This document shows, piece after piece, positions 9,831-21,299 of a stretch of DNA of 64,000 nucleotides (the first letter of the stretch is position 1; each line of letters opens with the position of its first letter). The notes beneath the pieces are model-generated. The model had not been told where the DNA came from. It saw only the letters and a list, made by a program, of their open reading frames with translations, and ran no database searches. The stretch is from Gnetum montanum (lineage: Eukaryota; Streptophyta; Gnetopsida; Gnetales; Gnetaceae). The stretch is taken from NCBI GenBank assembly GCA_015680685.1, contig MNCI01035354.1, forward strand, positions 1,084,920-1,148,919, written 5' to 3'. The position numbers and the translations under genes are program-made.

Positions 9831-12700
9831 ATAAATCTTTAATACGCCACATCATATGGGAATCATAAATCATTGCAGTCACCCAGAAAAAAAAACCTAC
9901 TGAAGTTAAAAGGAATCCGCAAAATGGCGATGACTCATATTGAAGTTTGAAAGGTAGCAGATTCTAGGTTTACGGAGGAAATTGCTGCCTGAAGAGAGGT
10001 CACTATCCCTGCCTGTGCAGGCTTTAGAGAAGTATTTTAAAATGGAGCACAAGGAATGCAGTCAGGCAGCTTTTACGGATCTGTAAAAGCACCAATACCA
10101 CAAAGAAATTGCAGCCAGGCATCCACAGTTGCGTGGCTGCAACAAAAGTTGGGCCATCCTGGGCCGTTGAAACGGTGGCACATGATTTTGATGTTGCATT
10201 TCAGATCGTGGCAGATACGATCTTTCAGAAAAAGAAACAAACGTTGCTTTTGCTTTTCTTCCATGTCCTTCTCGTACAGAAGCGAAGCTTTAGTATTTTA
10301 ATCTCCACAAGTGCCAATCGTTTTTCCCGCAAACTGTTGCGATTCTTACGGCGATTTTTACTGACTCTTGTGGTCGCTTACCTGATGTGGAGAAGATATT
10401 ATATTAAGTTATGATACTGTGCTGCTCGCGGCCGAATTTTTGTAATTTGTGCCAAATTGTCAATGCATCGTGTCAAATTCGAGTGGGTAGGTGGCTGAAT
10501 GGATGCTAACAGCAACAGGAAAAATCTATCTATCCCCAACCTGGATTTATTGTTATAATAATCATGATGTGCTGTTGAGTGGAATCAGAACGACGAAGAT
10601 TAATAATGACTGAAACGAATTGAATTGAATTGAATTGAATGAAGGAGAGCAAGGACAGAGGAGCATTCGCTCACTTTCTCCTAAATTATTGATGTGGACC
10701 AGCATCATCATCAGCACGACGCAGAAATGTCAAGCAAAGCAAATGTAAGCTATGCTGAAAGGCTGCGGCACTGCGCATGCAAACTGTAATCCATGGAAAT
10801 TCTGGTCTGCTCTGGTCTGGTGTGAAAGACCTTTTGTTGCTTTGTTGTGCACCAACCAATGGCCTGGCCACCCCACCGCCCTTTCAAAGGCAGTCGCAGG
10901 CCTTCCCTTAGTTGGTCCATCATAAGTATAAATGCGTGATGCATCACTGTCTGCATGTAATTCAATTCTGCCTCCCTTGGACTGACTGTATTCACATAAA
11001 GTTTTACGGAGATCTCTGCCTTCTTGGACTAACTGTATTTACCTAAAGTTTAATGATCCTTGGATCGGCAGTTTCATGGAGAGTGACGGTAAGAAGCTTA
11101 TTTTTAGTTGAGTAAGACCTGGTTTGGATTTTTGCACTGAAAACGAGGGTGGGTTTTCTGCAAGATGCTTTTTTTTTTCCCCAAGTGCTTGATTTCAAAT
11201 CTGAGGCCAATCACTTTTGAAATGAGGTTGGGTTTTCCTACTATGGTCTTCTGAAAGGTAATAAGATGAACATTGAGCCTGAAAATAATGAGGGTTTTCT
11301 TCCACTCGTAGCAGGAGGCCTTTTTGAGTTTTTCTTGAAGCAGCTGATTTCAAATCTGAGTGTAACCACATAAAATGAAACTTGGTTTTCTTACTATCCT
11401 TGACTTGAACCACTTCTGAAGACAACAAGATGAACATTGAGCCTCAAAATAATGACCCTCTTTTGGGTGCTTTGGCAGCCTACCAAAAGAAGATGAGATG
11501 AGGATTGAACGTGGATGCCCCTCCTCATACGAGGCTTGCACATGGGACTCCTGGAAAGAAAGAATGTTGATATGTATATCAGATGCTGCATTTTTTCATT
11601 ACTTGGCGGAGATTTGTTGCATTAAATGCAGCACAATAATGTGGCATCCTCGTCACAGACTCATAAAGTCCGTTTACTGGCCCAACCAGAACGGAAATCG
11701 AATACCACCATTCCTGCTCATTATCATCAGTCATGGTGGCGGAAACATGCCGACAATGAACGCAGCTGCTATATAATTAAATATGTTTGGAGTTACTTCG
11801 TCGCCAGCCATGACTACGTCATAACCTGAAAGCCACGTAGTTTTTGTTGCCATTGCTTGCTGTCTCTGTGCATTTATTATCGATCTCTTATCGTCGCCCT
11901 CTCTACGTTTCTGAAGCCATCCTTCGTTATTTTCTCTCATTCTTCCTCAGAAGGCAGGTCACGTCTCTCAGAGATTGGCAATATCCCCTTTCTGTGGTTG
12001 AGAATTAGGGGAAAAAAAAATCATGTACAGTAACTTTTCGTATTAGCACTCATCCGTCTTCTTGGAGCCATGATCGTATTTTATGGAATTTAACGAGCAT
12101 GTGATAGGGCAGGTTAATCTAACGTAAGAGCTACGTCGGCAAAGAGTGGTATGAACGTGTCCAAGTGATTGATTAAAGTATGAAACTGAATATATTCCAG
12201 TCGCCGGTCGTGGTCAATTGTGAAAGAAAGACTAGATGAAGTGTGATTATTTAAGATTATAAAAGAAGCTTACTTTCTTTCTCATTAGACTGTATCATAA
12301 ATTTATAGTACCGTAGGTTGCTACAATTCAGGCGCGAACACTGGAGCCTGCCAGAGCTGGTACGTAGATTCCGGTCATGCCAGATTCTGGGCAGAAAACT
12401 CGCCCGTCCACAAATTTGGAAATGAAATAGAAAAACAACAGGAAAAACAAGAAACAGGGGGACAAACACAAGACATGACTTGCACTCAAATGGCTCTCAG
12501 TGACGCTCCTGCTACCATGATTTCGAAATTTGGTGCTGCTGCATTTTGTGATGTAGATTCTGCGCCAGAATAAACTATGTACACAGAACCAGTGCTCTGG
12601 CCTGCGGAATTTTTGTGATACGTGAAAAAAGTGGAAGAGAAGTGCGTCTCGGAAATCTACAGAACGGAGAAAAAACTTTGGAAATTGGAATGAGCAATGA
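9831..12700. other. Intergenic DNA downstream of the DUF761 gene
   Basis: More GC-balanced and less repetitive than the flanks. It holds an (aattg)n microsatellite at about 10617-10640 and a tandem duplication at 11191-11500. Several overlapping ORFs of 60-100 codons occur on both strands (for example 10056-10414 and 11195-11591), but none resembles a known domain and they overlap each other on both strands. I see no gene. The 3' end of the minus-strand gene at 12705 lies just inside its right edge. Confidence 0.5.
11191..11500. repeat. Two-copy tandem repeat, ~155-164 bp unit
   Basis: gatttcaaatctgag starts at 11191 and again at 11346. aagatgaacattgagcct occurs at 11263 and again at 11427. 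The offset between copies grows from 155 to 164, so small indels separate them. No coding signal supports the ORFs that cross it. Confidence 0.8.
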
Positions 12701-12704
12701 TGAA

Positions 12705-13682
12705 TCAGTAGGCAAAAGTAACAAAGCGGCGGGCGAAGGATTCCTGACGTTCTCTGAGAATGTTGCCCTGTACTTTGGCGATGAAGGCCTCCACTCTCTG
12801 CTTAAGTTCCTCGTCGCTCTCGCTTTGCTTGTCCTCCTCACAATTATCATCCACAGAAACAACAATACCATCACAATCATCACGACGACGCTGCTGTTCC
12901 TGCTTTTGCTGCTCTCGCTCTGACTCTGACTCTAACTTTGGCTGTGGCTGTGGCCGTGACTCTGACTGTGGCTCTTGTCCATGAAAACCTGAAGCAGCAG
13001 CAGCAGCATCGCCGTGGTTGCTTGCTGCCATGGAATCCGCCAAATTGTGAAGGATTCGGTCGCCGTCAGGGCCGGAAACTGTCGTGGCGGAGCGCACGAG
13101 TCTCCGGCGTTGCCGTTGCTGTTGCTGTTGTTGGCGACGATGCTCTGCAACGTCGGTGTGACTGCGTCGGAAGCGCGGCGTCCTGGGACTGCAAATTCTG
13201 CTCCTGGTGGCCGTATTCTGGCGAACGAACTCCTCGTAGAGATCGAGGCTGGAATAGGAAGCAGAATTAGAGTTGAGGATGAGCACGGCGATGAGTAGGT
13301 TGATGAGCAGGAAGAGCAGGCGCTGGTCTGAGAATAGAGCCGTGGCCACCATTCGCATACGCTGCGCCTGCAACTGAAGCTCTTCTGCCCATTCACATTC
13401 GCCTCCTCTTTTTGCTCCTCCAACGCCAACGCCAACGCCAACCAGCACCGCCATTAATGCCAGGAACGCAGCGGCCAAGGAGAATTTGGTGCCCTTCTCT
13501 GCACAGAATTTGTTCCATAAACAACAGCAGCAGCGCTGCTGCCGCCATGGTTGTTGTTGTTGTTGTTGCCTCTGCTTTTTCTCGTCGGATGGGTCTGCAG
13601 GGAATGGTACGGACGCTGCCGCTGCTTCTGCTTCTGCTTCTGTTGGTGCTGGGGAAGACGGAAACTCCATTGCCTGACACAT
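12705..13682 (-). CDS. DUF4408/DUF761-type membrane protein
   Basis: A 325-residue intact ORF with no intron. The N-terminal 66 residues are low-complexity (Ala/Glu, then Gln and CCCC runs). Hydrophobic segments lie at about 67-88 (FSLAAAFLALMAVLVG...) and 121-137 (RLLFLLINLLIAVLILNS); the second has the look of a DUF4408 segment. The middle (about 160-285) is rich in Arg, Gln and Ser and probably disordered. The C-terminal 35 residues (291-325, ELKQRVEAFIAKV...ILRERQESF) match the DUF761 motif of plant 'cotton fibre expressed' proteins. DUF4408 followed by DUF761 is a known plant arrangement; the molecular function is not established. The first ATG is at 13682. A second in-frame ATG four codons on (MEF) could also serve. 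Its GC content and lack of stops set it apart from all the surrounding retroelement DNA. I expect a genuine host gene. Confidence 0.85.
   Translation of the reverse strand: MCQAMEFPSSPAPTEAEAEAAAASVPFPADPSDEKKQRQQQQQQPWRQQRCCCCLWNKFCAEKGTKFSLAAAFLALMAVLVGVGVGVGGAKRGGECEWAEELQLQAQRMRMVATALFSDQRLLFLLINLLIAVLILNSNSASYSSLDLYEEFVRQNTATRSRICSPRTPRFRRSHTDVAEHRRQQQQQQRQRRRLVRSATTVSGPDGDRILHNLADSMAASNHGDAAAAASGFHGQEPQSESRPQPQPKLESESEREQQKQEQQRRRDDCDGIVVSVDDNCEEDKQSESDEELKQRVEAFIAKVQGNILRERQESFARRFVTFAY
13555..13573. repeat. Triplet repeat in the gene (Gln run)
   Basis: A (gtt)n/(aac)n-type tract that encodes the Gln run near residues 39-44 of the minus-strand protein. Similar ctg/cag triplets recur across the coding sequence (for example 12990-13012) and upstream at 13875-13893. 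Length variation here would add or remove whole residues. Confidence 0.6.
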
Positions 13683-14450
13683 GTACGCTGCTCAGCTCAG
13701 CTCTGACTCCGTGACTGACTACTCGCTGACAGCAGACAGACAAAGGCAGCCTGCTGTACCAGCACCTGGATTTGGATTTGGATGCACAGTTTGAGCTCAG
13801 CTAAGCTAAGCTAAGCTCTGCTTCTGCTGCTCCTGCTGTGTTGTTTACGTTGTTAAGCTTTCTTTCTTCCTTAGCTGCTGCTGCTGCTGCTGCAGCTTCT
13901 TTTGCATTTAGACGAACGGGGATGATTGGAGATGGACAGTCTTTATAGTCAGGGCTATTGTTATGCTGTTGTGGTGAGGACAAGAGACAGACAATAATTG
14001 AATTGAATTGAGCACAGTATTCACAAAACCGTCGGCTCCTCGACTTGGTTTGGCTTGGCGTGCCCGGATATTCATCAAAACTGTGGTTTTTCCCAGCAAC
14101 AACAGCGATAGCAATCAGGGTGGGAAATATACAGGCAACTTGCCCGTATGTGGTCCCGTAGTATTCGTTTTATTTTAGCCAAATCGTAGTACGCGGACAC
14201 AGTTTCCTAGGTTTCCTGTGTGTATCTACGGTTCAACAAAATGTGAAAGAAATTCTAGCTCTGATAGCCATGGCCGCCCGCCTAGATGTCTGTGGCTAGA
14301 AACAGTGGAAAAAAAGGTCCCCACCATTGTTTCTTTCATTTTCACTTGCTGCTGTGGTGGGTCTGCGTTCTTGCTTTTATAGGACTGCTCCTCTGTCTCT
14401 CTCTGTCTCTCTCTCTTTGTTCCTGCTCGTGCTCTTGACCTTGATCATGG
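13683..14450 (-). promoter_or_regulatory. Likely promoter and 5' leader of the DUF761 gene
   Basis: On the minus strand a TATA-like CTATAAAAG lies at about 14382-14374 and a second, CTATAAAG, at 13948-13941. A GA-rich tract (the complement of ctctgtctctctctgtctct, 14393-14425) lies just upstream of the first. The leader has agcta repeats (about 13797-13816) and a ctg-rich tract (13875-13893). If the distal TATA is used, a short upstream ORF (13983-13801, 60 codons with an Ala run) would sit in the leader. Which start is used cannot be told from sequence alone. Confidence 0.4.
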
Positions 14451-16918
14451 ATGGGTAACAGGAAAGAACTACAATTTGATGGCCAAATTGCACGCTAACA
14501 GGCAATCAGTAATGAAGATTCCACCACCACAAATGTAACGTTGTGATAGTTATTGTGCCCGACCGGTTGGGCCCGGTACATTCCTTGTAAAATATCTATA
14601 CATTTGGTATTGGAAATGAAAACAAAAAATCATGAATATATTATTTTTGATATGTTTTACTTTATAGTTTCATTTGTTATGTTTGTTTATTTAAAATATA
14701 ATTGATCAACTTCTAACTCATTCGTGTTCCATTATAATGGATTCAATCGTTGTCAAGCGATTTTTTTTTTGGTTGGAACTTCTCTCCATTAGGGTGAACG
14801 TCTCAAGTATGATAAATATTTTTCTGTAAAAAATTATACACTTATGTTATAAAGATAAAATCATATTCTACTAAGAGGTTGCAGCTCGGTTAAAATACAA
14901 GGAAAAAAAGATTAAATTTGTTTTCTGTGAAGAACCAATACTGATTATGAAATATACCTAGTAGTGGAGATGAATGCCATCTTTTACTATAATTTTTATA
15001 TATTTCAGCACATTGAATATATATTACAATTGCAAATATGGTTAATTTGTTCTAAATATTAAAAAAGGTACTCAGTAATTTTCTTAATGAAACTGAAATT
15101 TTTACTTTTCAATCAATTTCAGAATTCCTTTTACAGAATTTTGTTAATTTATAACTCAGTGCTACCTAATACAGTCGAACCTTTAACTTAAGGTTACCAG
15201 ACCAAGAGCCTTAACACTAAACTAACCTTTAATAATAATTTTCAAAAAACACATCATTGTTAATGTGGTTTAGGTAAAGAGAAGAATATAGAGATGTATC
15301 AACACGTACGTCTTATGTAAATAAATATCTTGCTCTTTCTTGGCCTTCAGTGGAAACCATAAAGAATAAAAGTAAAGAGGAGGCATTGTAAGTGACCAGT
15401 CTTTTCACTTTTAAGGACCTTTAGGTAGCAAGGATGGACGAGTGGAGAACAAATAATTGAGAATTGTAACGTGGTGTGGTGGCTTTTTTGAAAAATAAAA
15501 ATAAAAAGGCAAAAGAGTAGTTGTAAAGATGAACGTCCATTTCTGTAAATAATCTCCGCTTATTCTTGCTTGTTATGGTGTGAGGGATCATTTGGTCAAG
15601 CCTAGCTTTGTCGCATCCATTCAAATTTATATTCATAAATTACTCAATAAAATATGTAATGGAATGAGACTTGACATACAGCAGAGCACTGATTTTATGC
15701 GCAATTAATTTATCAAAAGGGAAGGAAATGTGGGCAGTTTCAGTTTCTCCATTTTTCACACCTAATTCCCCGTCTTCCTGCAGCCACCCAGCCTGCAGCC
15801 ACCCAGCCAGTGAAAAAAAGGCAAGTAAGGCTCCTTACCTTATTGTAATTATTATTGTAATGTAATATGGTGAAAGTTTAGGCAAGGGTACGTGTGTTAT
15901 ACGTGGCTGACTGTAACCATTCATTCGTTCATTTGCAATGTTTTTCAACAAGCTTAACAATGTAATAGAATATGTGATCGTTGGTTAAAGGTGAAGGTTG
16001 GGTACAGGCACGCATTTAGATTTGGATTTGAATAAATTTAAATTGAAATTCAAATAAAGGTTCCTATTGTTGTGCCACGATAGTCGGTTAAGTCCAATTA
16101 TCAATGGTTTGCCTAGATTCGCTACATTAACACTAACAAACAACGGCATTTAATATAGTTTCAGGCCGTGCACGGAAATCCAAATGGATTGTCCTTTATG
16201 CCCGGCTTTCTGCACAAATCCAATTGATTTGGTATCTAATATGTTACACCAAAGCTAGAGAAGTGTGCACGCAACGATTTCATGATAAAACGCAGAGAAA
16301 TTATCCAAAAATATCATTAGGTAGAGTTAAAGTTGGCCACTTAAAATCTTAAGATGATAAGAGATACCATGGATACTACCATGCGTCTTGTTAATTTTAA
16401 AATTTTCCTTGTAATTAGTGCAAAAGATTACAAAGTATCTTGATGAGGATCCTCGTTAAAAAGTTTCTAGGTTTGTATGCTGGCACATTGGCATGAAAAG
16501 GCAGAAAGGGGGAAAAGATGGATATGGAGTTAGATTCTCAATGGTCAAAACATTCAGAACGATGATAGGCATAACAATTTTACATGCAATTCTTTATCAA
16601 GTCCGATAGCTTATACATGCTAAGACTATCAACATATTGAAGCAAATTACGCAATCGGATTTTTTTAGTGGGTGCATTTTTTCGTTTCTATTCTGAATGA
16701 TGATGGGAGAGAAAAATGTTTGAGATAGCATGAAATTCTCGATTATCAAAGTTTATTTAATCAAGTCATTTGTTAGTTCCATGAGTTAACACCCTTGTCT
16801 TAAATCACCTTAGTATATTTCGTGTACAAACTTTGCATGCGTAGAGTCATGTCTTCTTCTACCACTAAGTCCTCAAAATAATAATAATTTATTTTAAAGC
16901 ACACCTACAAACTAAAAG
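14451..16918. other. AT-rich intergenic DNA, no gene seen
   Basis: Long AT-rich stretches with no recognisable coding segment. A short direct repeat of cagccacccagcctg occurs at about 15780-15808. ORFs at 15421-15636 and 15671-15865 have no family resemblance. The far right end should contain RE4's 5' LTR and primer site, but I could not identify them. Confidence 0.4.
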
Positions 16919-17271
16919 ATGTCTTCTTTTCGTAGGGTAAATTCCCCACTTACCAATAATTTCACAAGAGCATGTGATAGAACCACAAAGAACCGAAATG
17001 AGGTGCCACAACATATAAAAGTTGTCTACCAACACCTAGATCCATATTTATTCTCCACCAAGATGAACACCTACGATGGAGAGATGTAGAGTGCAACATA
17101 GTATTGTTGCCTAATCAATCACTGTCATCAATGCATGACAACATTAATGAAATTGGAGCTTGAAGTAGCAACTCTAAACTACAAAATAACTGATGAAATC
17201 TCTAGGGATTACCAACTTATAGAGGCCCAACTTTATAAAGACAAATTTATGGAAGCTTGCTATGAGGCTTT
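16919..17271 (+). pseudogene. RE4 gag, N-terminal piece (left of RE3)
   Basis: ATG at 16919 (MSSFRRVNSPL). It continues through VVYQHLDPYL, then with one frame change HQDEHLRWRD...NIVLLPNQSLSSMH, then EISRDYQLIEAQLYKD. RE6 has the same region as QDEQLRWRDM...NIVLPPDRSAPNMLSH and TRDYHPTNAQRIRD (43899-44099), and RE2 has VVYVHLNPYY and ISRDYQ. The frame is cut by RE3 at 17271 and appears to resume at 26099. Confidence 0.75.
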
Positions 17272-18130
17272 TGATGAGTGGCAAGGTACCCCTACACTCA
17301 ACCATATGAATACGAGTGTTCACGCACGATCCGGTTGAACTACGCAGAAGGACTAGTTGTGGTATCTAGATGGTTACATGTTGATTGCAGTTCGTTGTCT
17401 TTCCACCTGGACTACTATTTACTTGGTCACATATGGTTTAGTCCAAAGTGAAGTGAATGATGTGGTCCTAAACTAGTGCTACTCCTAGAGACAATGGAAA
17501 ATAAGCTCGATTAACTAATAAGCAGTAGGAAATGAAGACTAAGCTAGCCTAAGTGTGATGAGCATCCATCCTTAATCATTCGTACACATCCTGGACCTCA
17601 TGTACTACTTCTAGGATTACCAAGTGCACATTACTTAAGCACTCCTAAATACGCTACTGGGTTACCAAGTATTTACACTTCAATGTCTGTGATTAAGTCG
17701 TACTCATTCCACATTTAACAATAGGAATAGTAAATGATAATAAAGAAATATTAACTAAGAAAACAATAAATAACAATAACAATTAAACAATTAAAAACTA
17801 AGTGAATGCTTCAATGATGAAGTAATCTCGATCTTTATTGTTGATCATGTGCATGTCCAAGTACATCACACTCGAATAAAGTTTTCGTACAATTACAATC
17901 ATCACATTGCAGGCATGCACTCGAGAAAGAATTGAAATTAACTAAAAAACTAACAAAAAGACTCTATTCTAACACTATCTAACTCCCACTTCTCATGTGC
18001 ACCCAAATTTGTATTTATAGGCTTACATAGGAATCACGATATTGTGTATTTGATATAGTTTCTAGGCTGCAATAGCGCATACTCGATATCAAGGATTCGA
18101 TATTGAGGCCTAGAAAAACACGATTCATCA
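17272..18130 (-). repeat. RE3 3' LTR
   Basis: On the plus strand tgatgagtgg...gattcatca. It aligns end to end with 25234-26093 at high identity. It contains the GATATC array (sites near 18038, 18052, 18071, 18085, 18099) and a minus-strand TATAAATA at 18012-18019. The tacccccac next to 18130 is the minus-strand polypurine tract. Confidence 0.92.
18012..18104 (-). promoter_or_regulatory. LTR promoter array of RE3 (3' LTR)
   Basis: Hexamers gatatt (18038), gatata (18052), a decayed one (18071), gatatc (18085) and gatatt (18099). The nearest ends 18 nt from TATAAATA (18012-18019, minus strand). Confidence 0.6.
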
Positions 18131-18239
18131 TACCCCCACAACTAAATACAACTCGTCCTCAAGTTAGACAAAATGAGAACAGGTTCGATTAATTACATAG
18201 TGGATAGGTATGGGGTTATTTGACTAACTAGAAATTACT

Positions 18240-21028
18240 CATGCCATAGTGTGGAATTGAACAAAAAAAAATTGGGACACATACACGATATTAAAAAAAG
18301 ACAATTTATTGGACTCATGTCGTTCTTGGTGGCGATGGTTCCTCCATGGGTATCTTCCCCTTATCTTGTGCTCTAGGTTTTGGAAGTTGAAGTCTCTAAA
18401 GGCGTGCCTGGAGTTTTTCTTCTTCGGTTCAGGGATCCTGTGTTGTCCATGTTGATGCTCCAATGTTTGATGGAGTTGGCACCTCCCATGGACATGGCAG
18501 TTGCGGAAACATCTGGTTGGCCTTGACATACCAAGCCACAAACAATCGTCATTCCTCTTCATAGGCTCTGGCTTTGTCGTTGTATTCTTAGTAGTTTGTG
18601 AGCCGTCAAGCCAAATCTACCATGACATCCTTTTGTCCTTGGTAGCTAGTCTTAACCACCTCTAATTCAAAATTTGCCACTTCTAATTTTTGTAGCATCT
18701 TCTTGTGCTCAGCAAATTCTATTTCATACTTTGCGTAGGTGGTTGCTACTTGCTTTTCCAATTCTATCCTCAGGCATCCTACTGTCAACATGGCCAAGTT
18801 GGCATACCGCAGGTTTGCAACTCCATGTATTCTGTGAGATCTTGTATCTACAGGTCTCGACTTTTTATTTTTGCTTGGTGGACGAAGGCATAAGTATCCA
18901 ATATGGCCTACCAATGAACGTTTTAAGCACTAAGTGTGTTAATGTGGGCTTTGGCCATATGGATTTCTTTTTCAACCACTTGTTTATACATCCCCACCTG
19001 ATTTCTGAAGTGCTCTTTGAGCTTCTCATGTCACTTGGCCTTGTTCTACGATGTGCTTATTTCAATTGTTGTCTTTTGATGAATCATGCATACCTCCTCC
19101 ATTGAGAGGGTTTTGTTTTCTCTGGCTAAGCGATTCATGTCTTGGTTAACCCTTATTAATTGTTCCTGAAATTGCTGAAAATTTTCTTCAAGAACATTTT
19201 TTTGTTTGTCCACTGTAGTCAACTAGAGATTGTCAGTGGCAAGTTGTTTATTTTCCTCTTGTAAGGCCTTGAGTGCTTTGACGTGTGCATATGTTTGAGG
19301 TTGTGCTTTGGAATCATCCCAATCAGCATTCTCTTTTTCCTTCACCACTCTTTTATTCTTTGCTAGCAATTTATTTAGTTGCTCTATCCGAAAGGACTCT
19401 AGCTAGTTTGCAGGGATGAATTGGGATGGATCCCATTGTGTAACTTGTAGGGTGACGAGCCTTTCTTGGAGTCTTTTTAACTCCTCCTCCACATGCTCAA
19501 CCCTAACCTTTTCCATGACCAGCTTCCATTTTGTGGAGATGAGGTTTGACTGAGTTGCTGTGACATCTTGAGGGATGTCATCACTTGTCCTATCTGCAGC
19601 AACTAATCTGGAACATCCTCATGCTCCATAGGAGTCATTGAGGGACCGACCAAAGTTTGAGCATCACGTGCTCTTGTAAAATCTACCGATGGCATAACAG
19701 GGACATTGAATGATTCTTTTATGTGGTCTATGACCACTTCTGTGGCTCTCGTTGCATCTTGGTGTTGCATGACCACAATTTTGATGCCTTCACCAATTTC
19801 TAATTGCACTTGAAAGGATGTAGTGTTCCCAGAGATCTGTTGTGACTAGTGTGATTCCCCTCCTCCTATTTGGATAAATACCTTGTTCCGTGTGCGATCA
19901 ATTGAGATCGTGGGTTGTACGACATCATTGATGACCTTGAAGAGATTAGACTCATCATGGCTTCCCCAATTGACTATTTTAGCGATGGTCTTAAGATGGC
20001 TCATCGACGGTCGATAGTCTTGTGGTGGCGATGATGGTTGATCTTGCTAGCCTATAATTTGTGTGTTGGGTCCTGTTTCCTATTTCTGCTCTAGCTCCAG
20101 TGTCTCACCAGGAATTTTTCCTTGGGGTTGGTGGCTTCAGTAATTTAGGAAATGAAGCATTTTGGGCCTTTCTGGGGATGTCATTGGTGTACCCAAAAAT
20201 TTCAGCATGTCGGCATAGATTCATGATGAGATAGGGGAAGGGCAATGTGAACTTCCCTGTCTTGCGTTCTTCAAACTACCTCAGAATTTTTGTAAGAGAT
20301 AGATGGGGTAGGTTGGCATTAACCTTGCCCATTAAGATAGCACTTCCTCTAGCCGCATATGTGGAAATTCTATTTAATCCCTTTGTGGGAAAGATGTGAT
20401 ATGTGCCGATTTTGAAGTAGATTCTCTCTTCAAGTGTCAACTCTCCATATGCTTTGTCTTCCTTGTCGTACGCCCTTTTCAACCATATCTTCCATGCATC
20501 AATATCGAAACAAGTGGACAAGTGAGCAACTTTTGGCCTTATATTCGGAATATTTAGAACTTCCGAAATGGCTTTGGTAGAGAAATTAATAGAAATACCA
20601 TGAATATCAACAGTGGTACCTTCTTTATTGTGCCAAAATTGGTACGTCTCTCCTAGGTACCAATCACCACTTTCAGAGAGAATAGGCCATAGTGGGGATC
20701 CTTTAAGTTGGTCCTTAACTACTTCAAGAGCAAACTCAGTGAAATGTTCAAAGTTGAGTTTCACAATCACAGTTGCTGATGTGGACTTTTCATGAATTGC
20801 TTGAACACATTCAGGAGACAATGTGAGATGTTGTCCTTGTTCAAGTGCTCCGCCATCTCCTCCTTTGGCATGTCCTAATTGCATAGTAATAGGAGGTTCC
20901 TAATGGATGCTAAATGATTGTGCCTCATGTTCTAGACGTTCCTCGAGAGACGCCTAGCCTTTGCCTCTCCTTGGTCATTTGGATGCACCCTAAGAGGGTC
21001 CTCCTTGCTATCTTCTTTTAGGGGCCAT
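18240..21028 (-). pseudogene. RE3 extra 3' ORF: plant-transposon-protein-like, coiled coil
   Basis: Starts MAPKRR at 21028. The 202-residue open segment at 20884-20276 is in the same frame, after stops of TAG/TGA type. It contains YQFWHNKEGTTVDIHGISIN, then FSTKAISEVLNIPNI and later HIFPTKGLNRIS. This resembles the 'putative plant transposon protein' domain (the pattern VRGxxIDFSxxAINxLLGLP), recognised by eye only. The frame continues after one TAG through FEERKTGKFTLPFPYLIMN and IFGYTNDIPRK to about 20110. After frame changes a heptad-like region follows at 18914-18606 (LEKQVATTYAKYEIEF, KKMLQKLEVANFELEVV), probably a coiled coil. The ORF lies between the conserved 3'-UTR block and the polypurine tract, where an env-like or accessory gene would sit. 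Its function is unknown. Confidence 0.55.
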
Positions 21029-21299
21029 TTGTAATCACACAAAATGATTATTAGTAAGGCTATTTACAAAATTTGATTTATACCTTACTCCTTGTCTCAA
21101 TAGATTCATTTCTTTCTTAGTGTGATTCAAAGTTAGAGATTTTCATAGAAATTCCCCTAAAAGTTTTGATATTGGGACCCATTTTGATTAGGTGATTCCA
21201 AAAAATAATTTTCATGGTCTGGGTAAAGAGATAAAATTAATTTGGAAACCATTTCTAACAATTCTAAGGTCACTTACCCTTATGATATCCTTCAGGCAA

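Noticed and set aside
10056-10414. Overlapping ORFs of 63-101 codons on both strands
   Set aside because: No domain, competing frames, no codon bias that separates one from the others.
12615-13714. Plus-strand and other-frame ORFs opposite the DUF761 gene (up to 169 codons)
   Set aside because: They are mirror frames of triplet repeats; only the 325-codon minus-strand frame carries recognisable domains.
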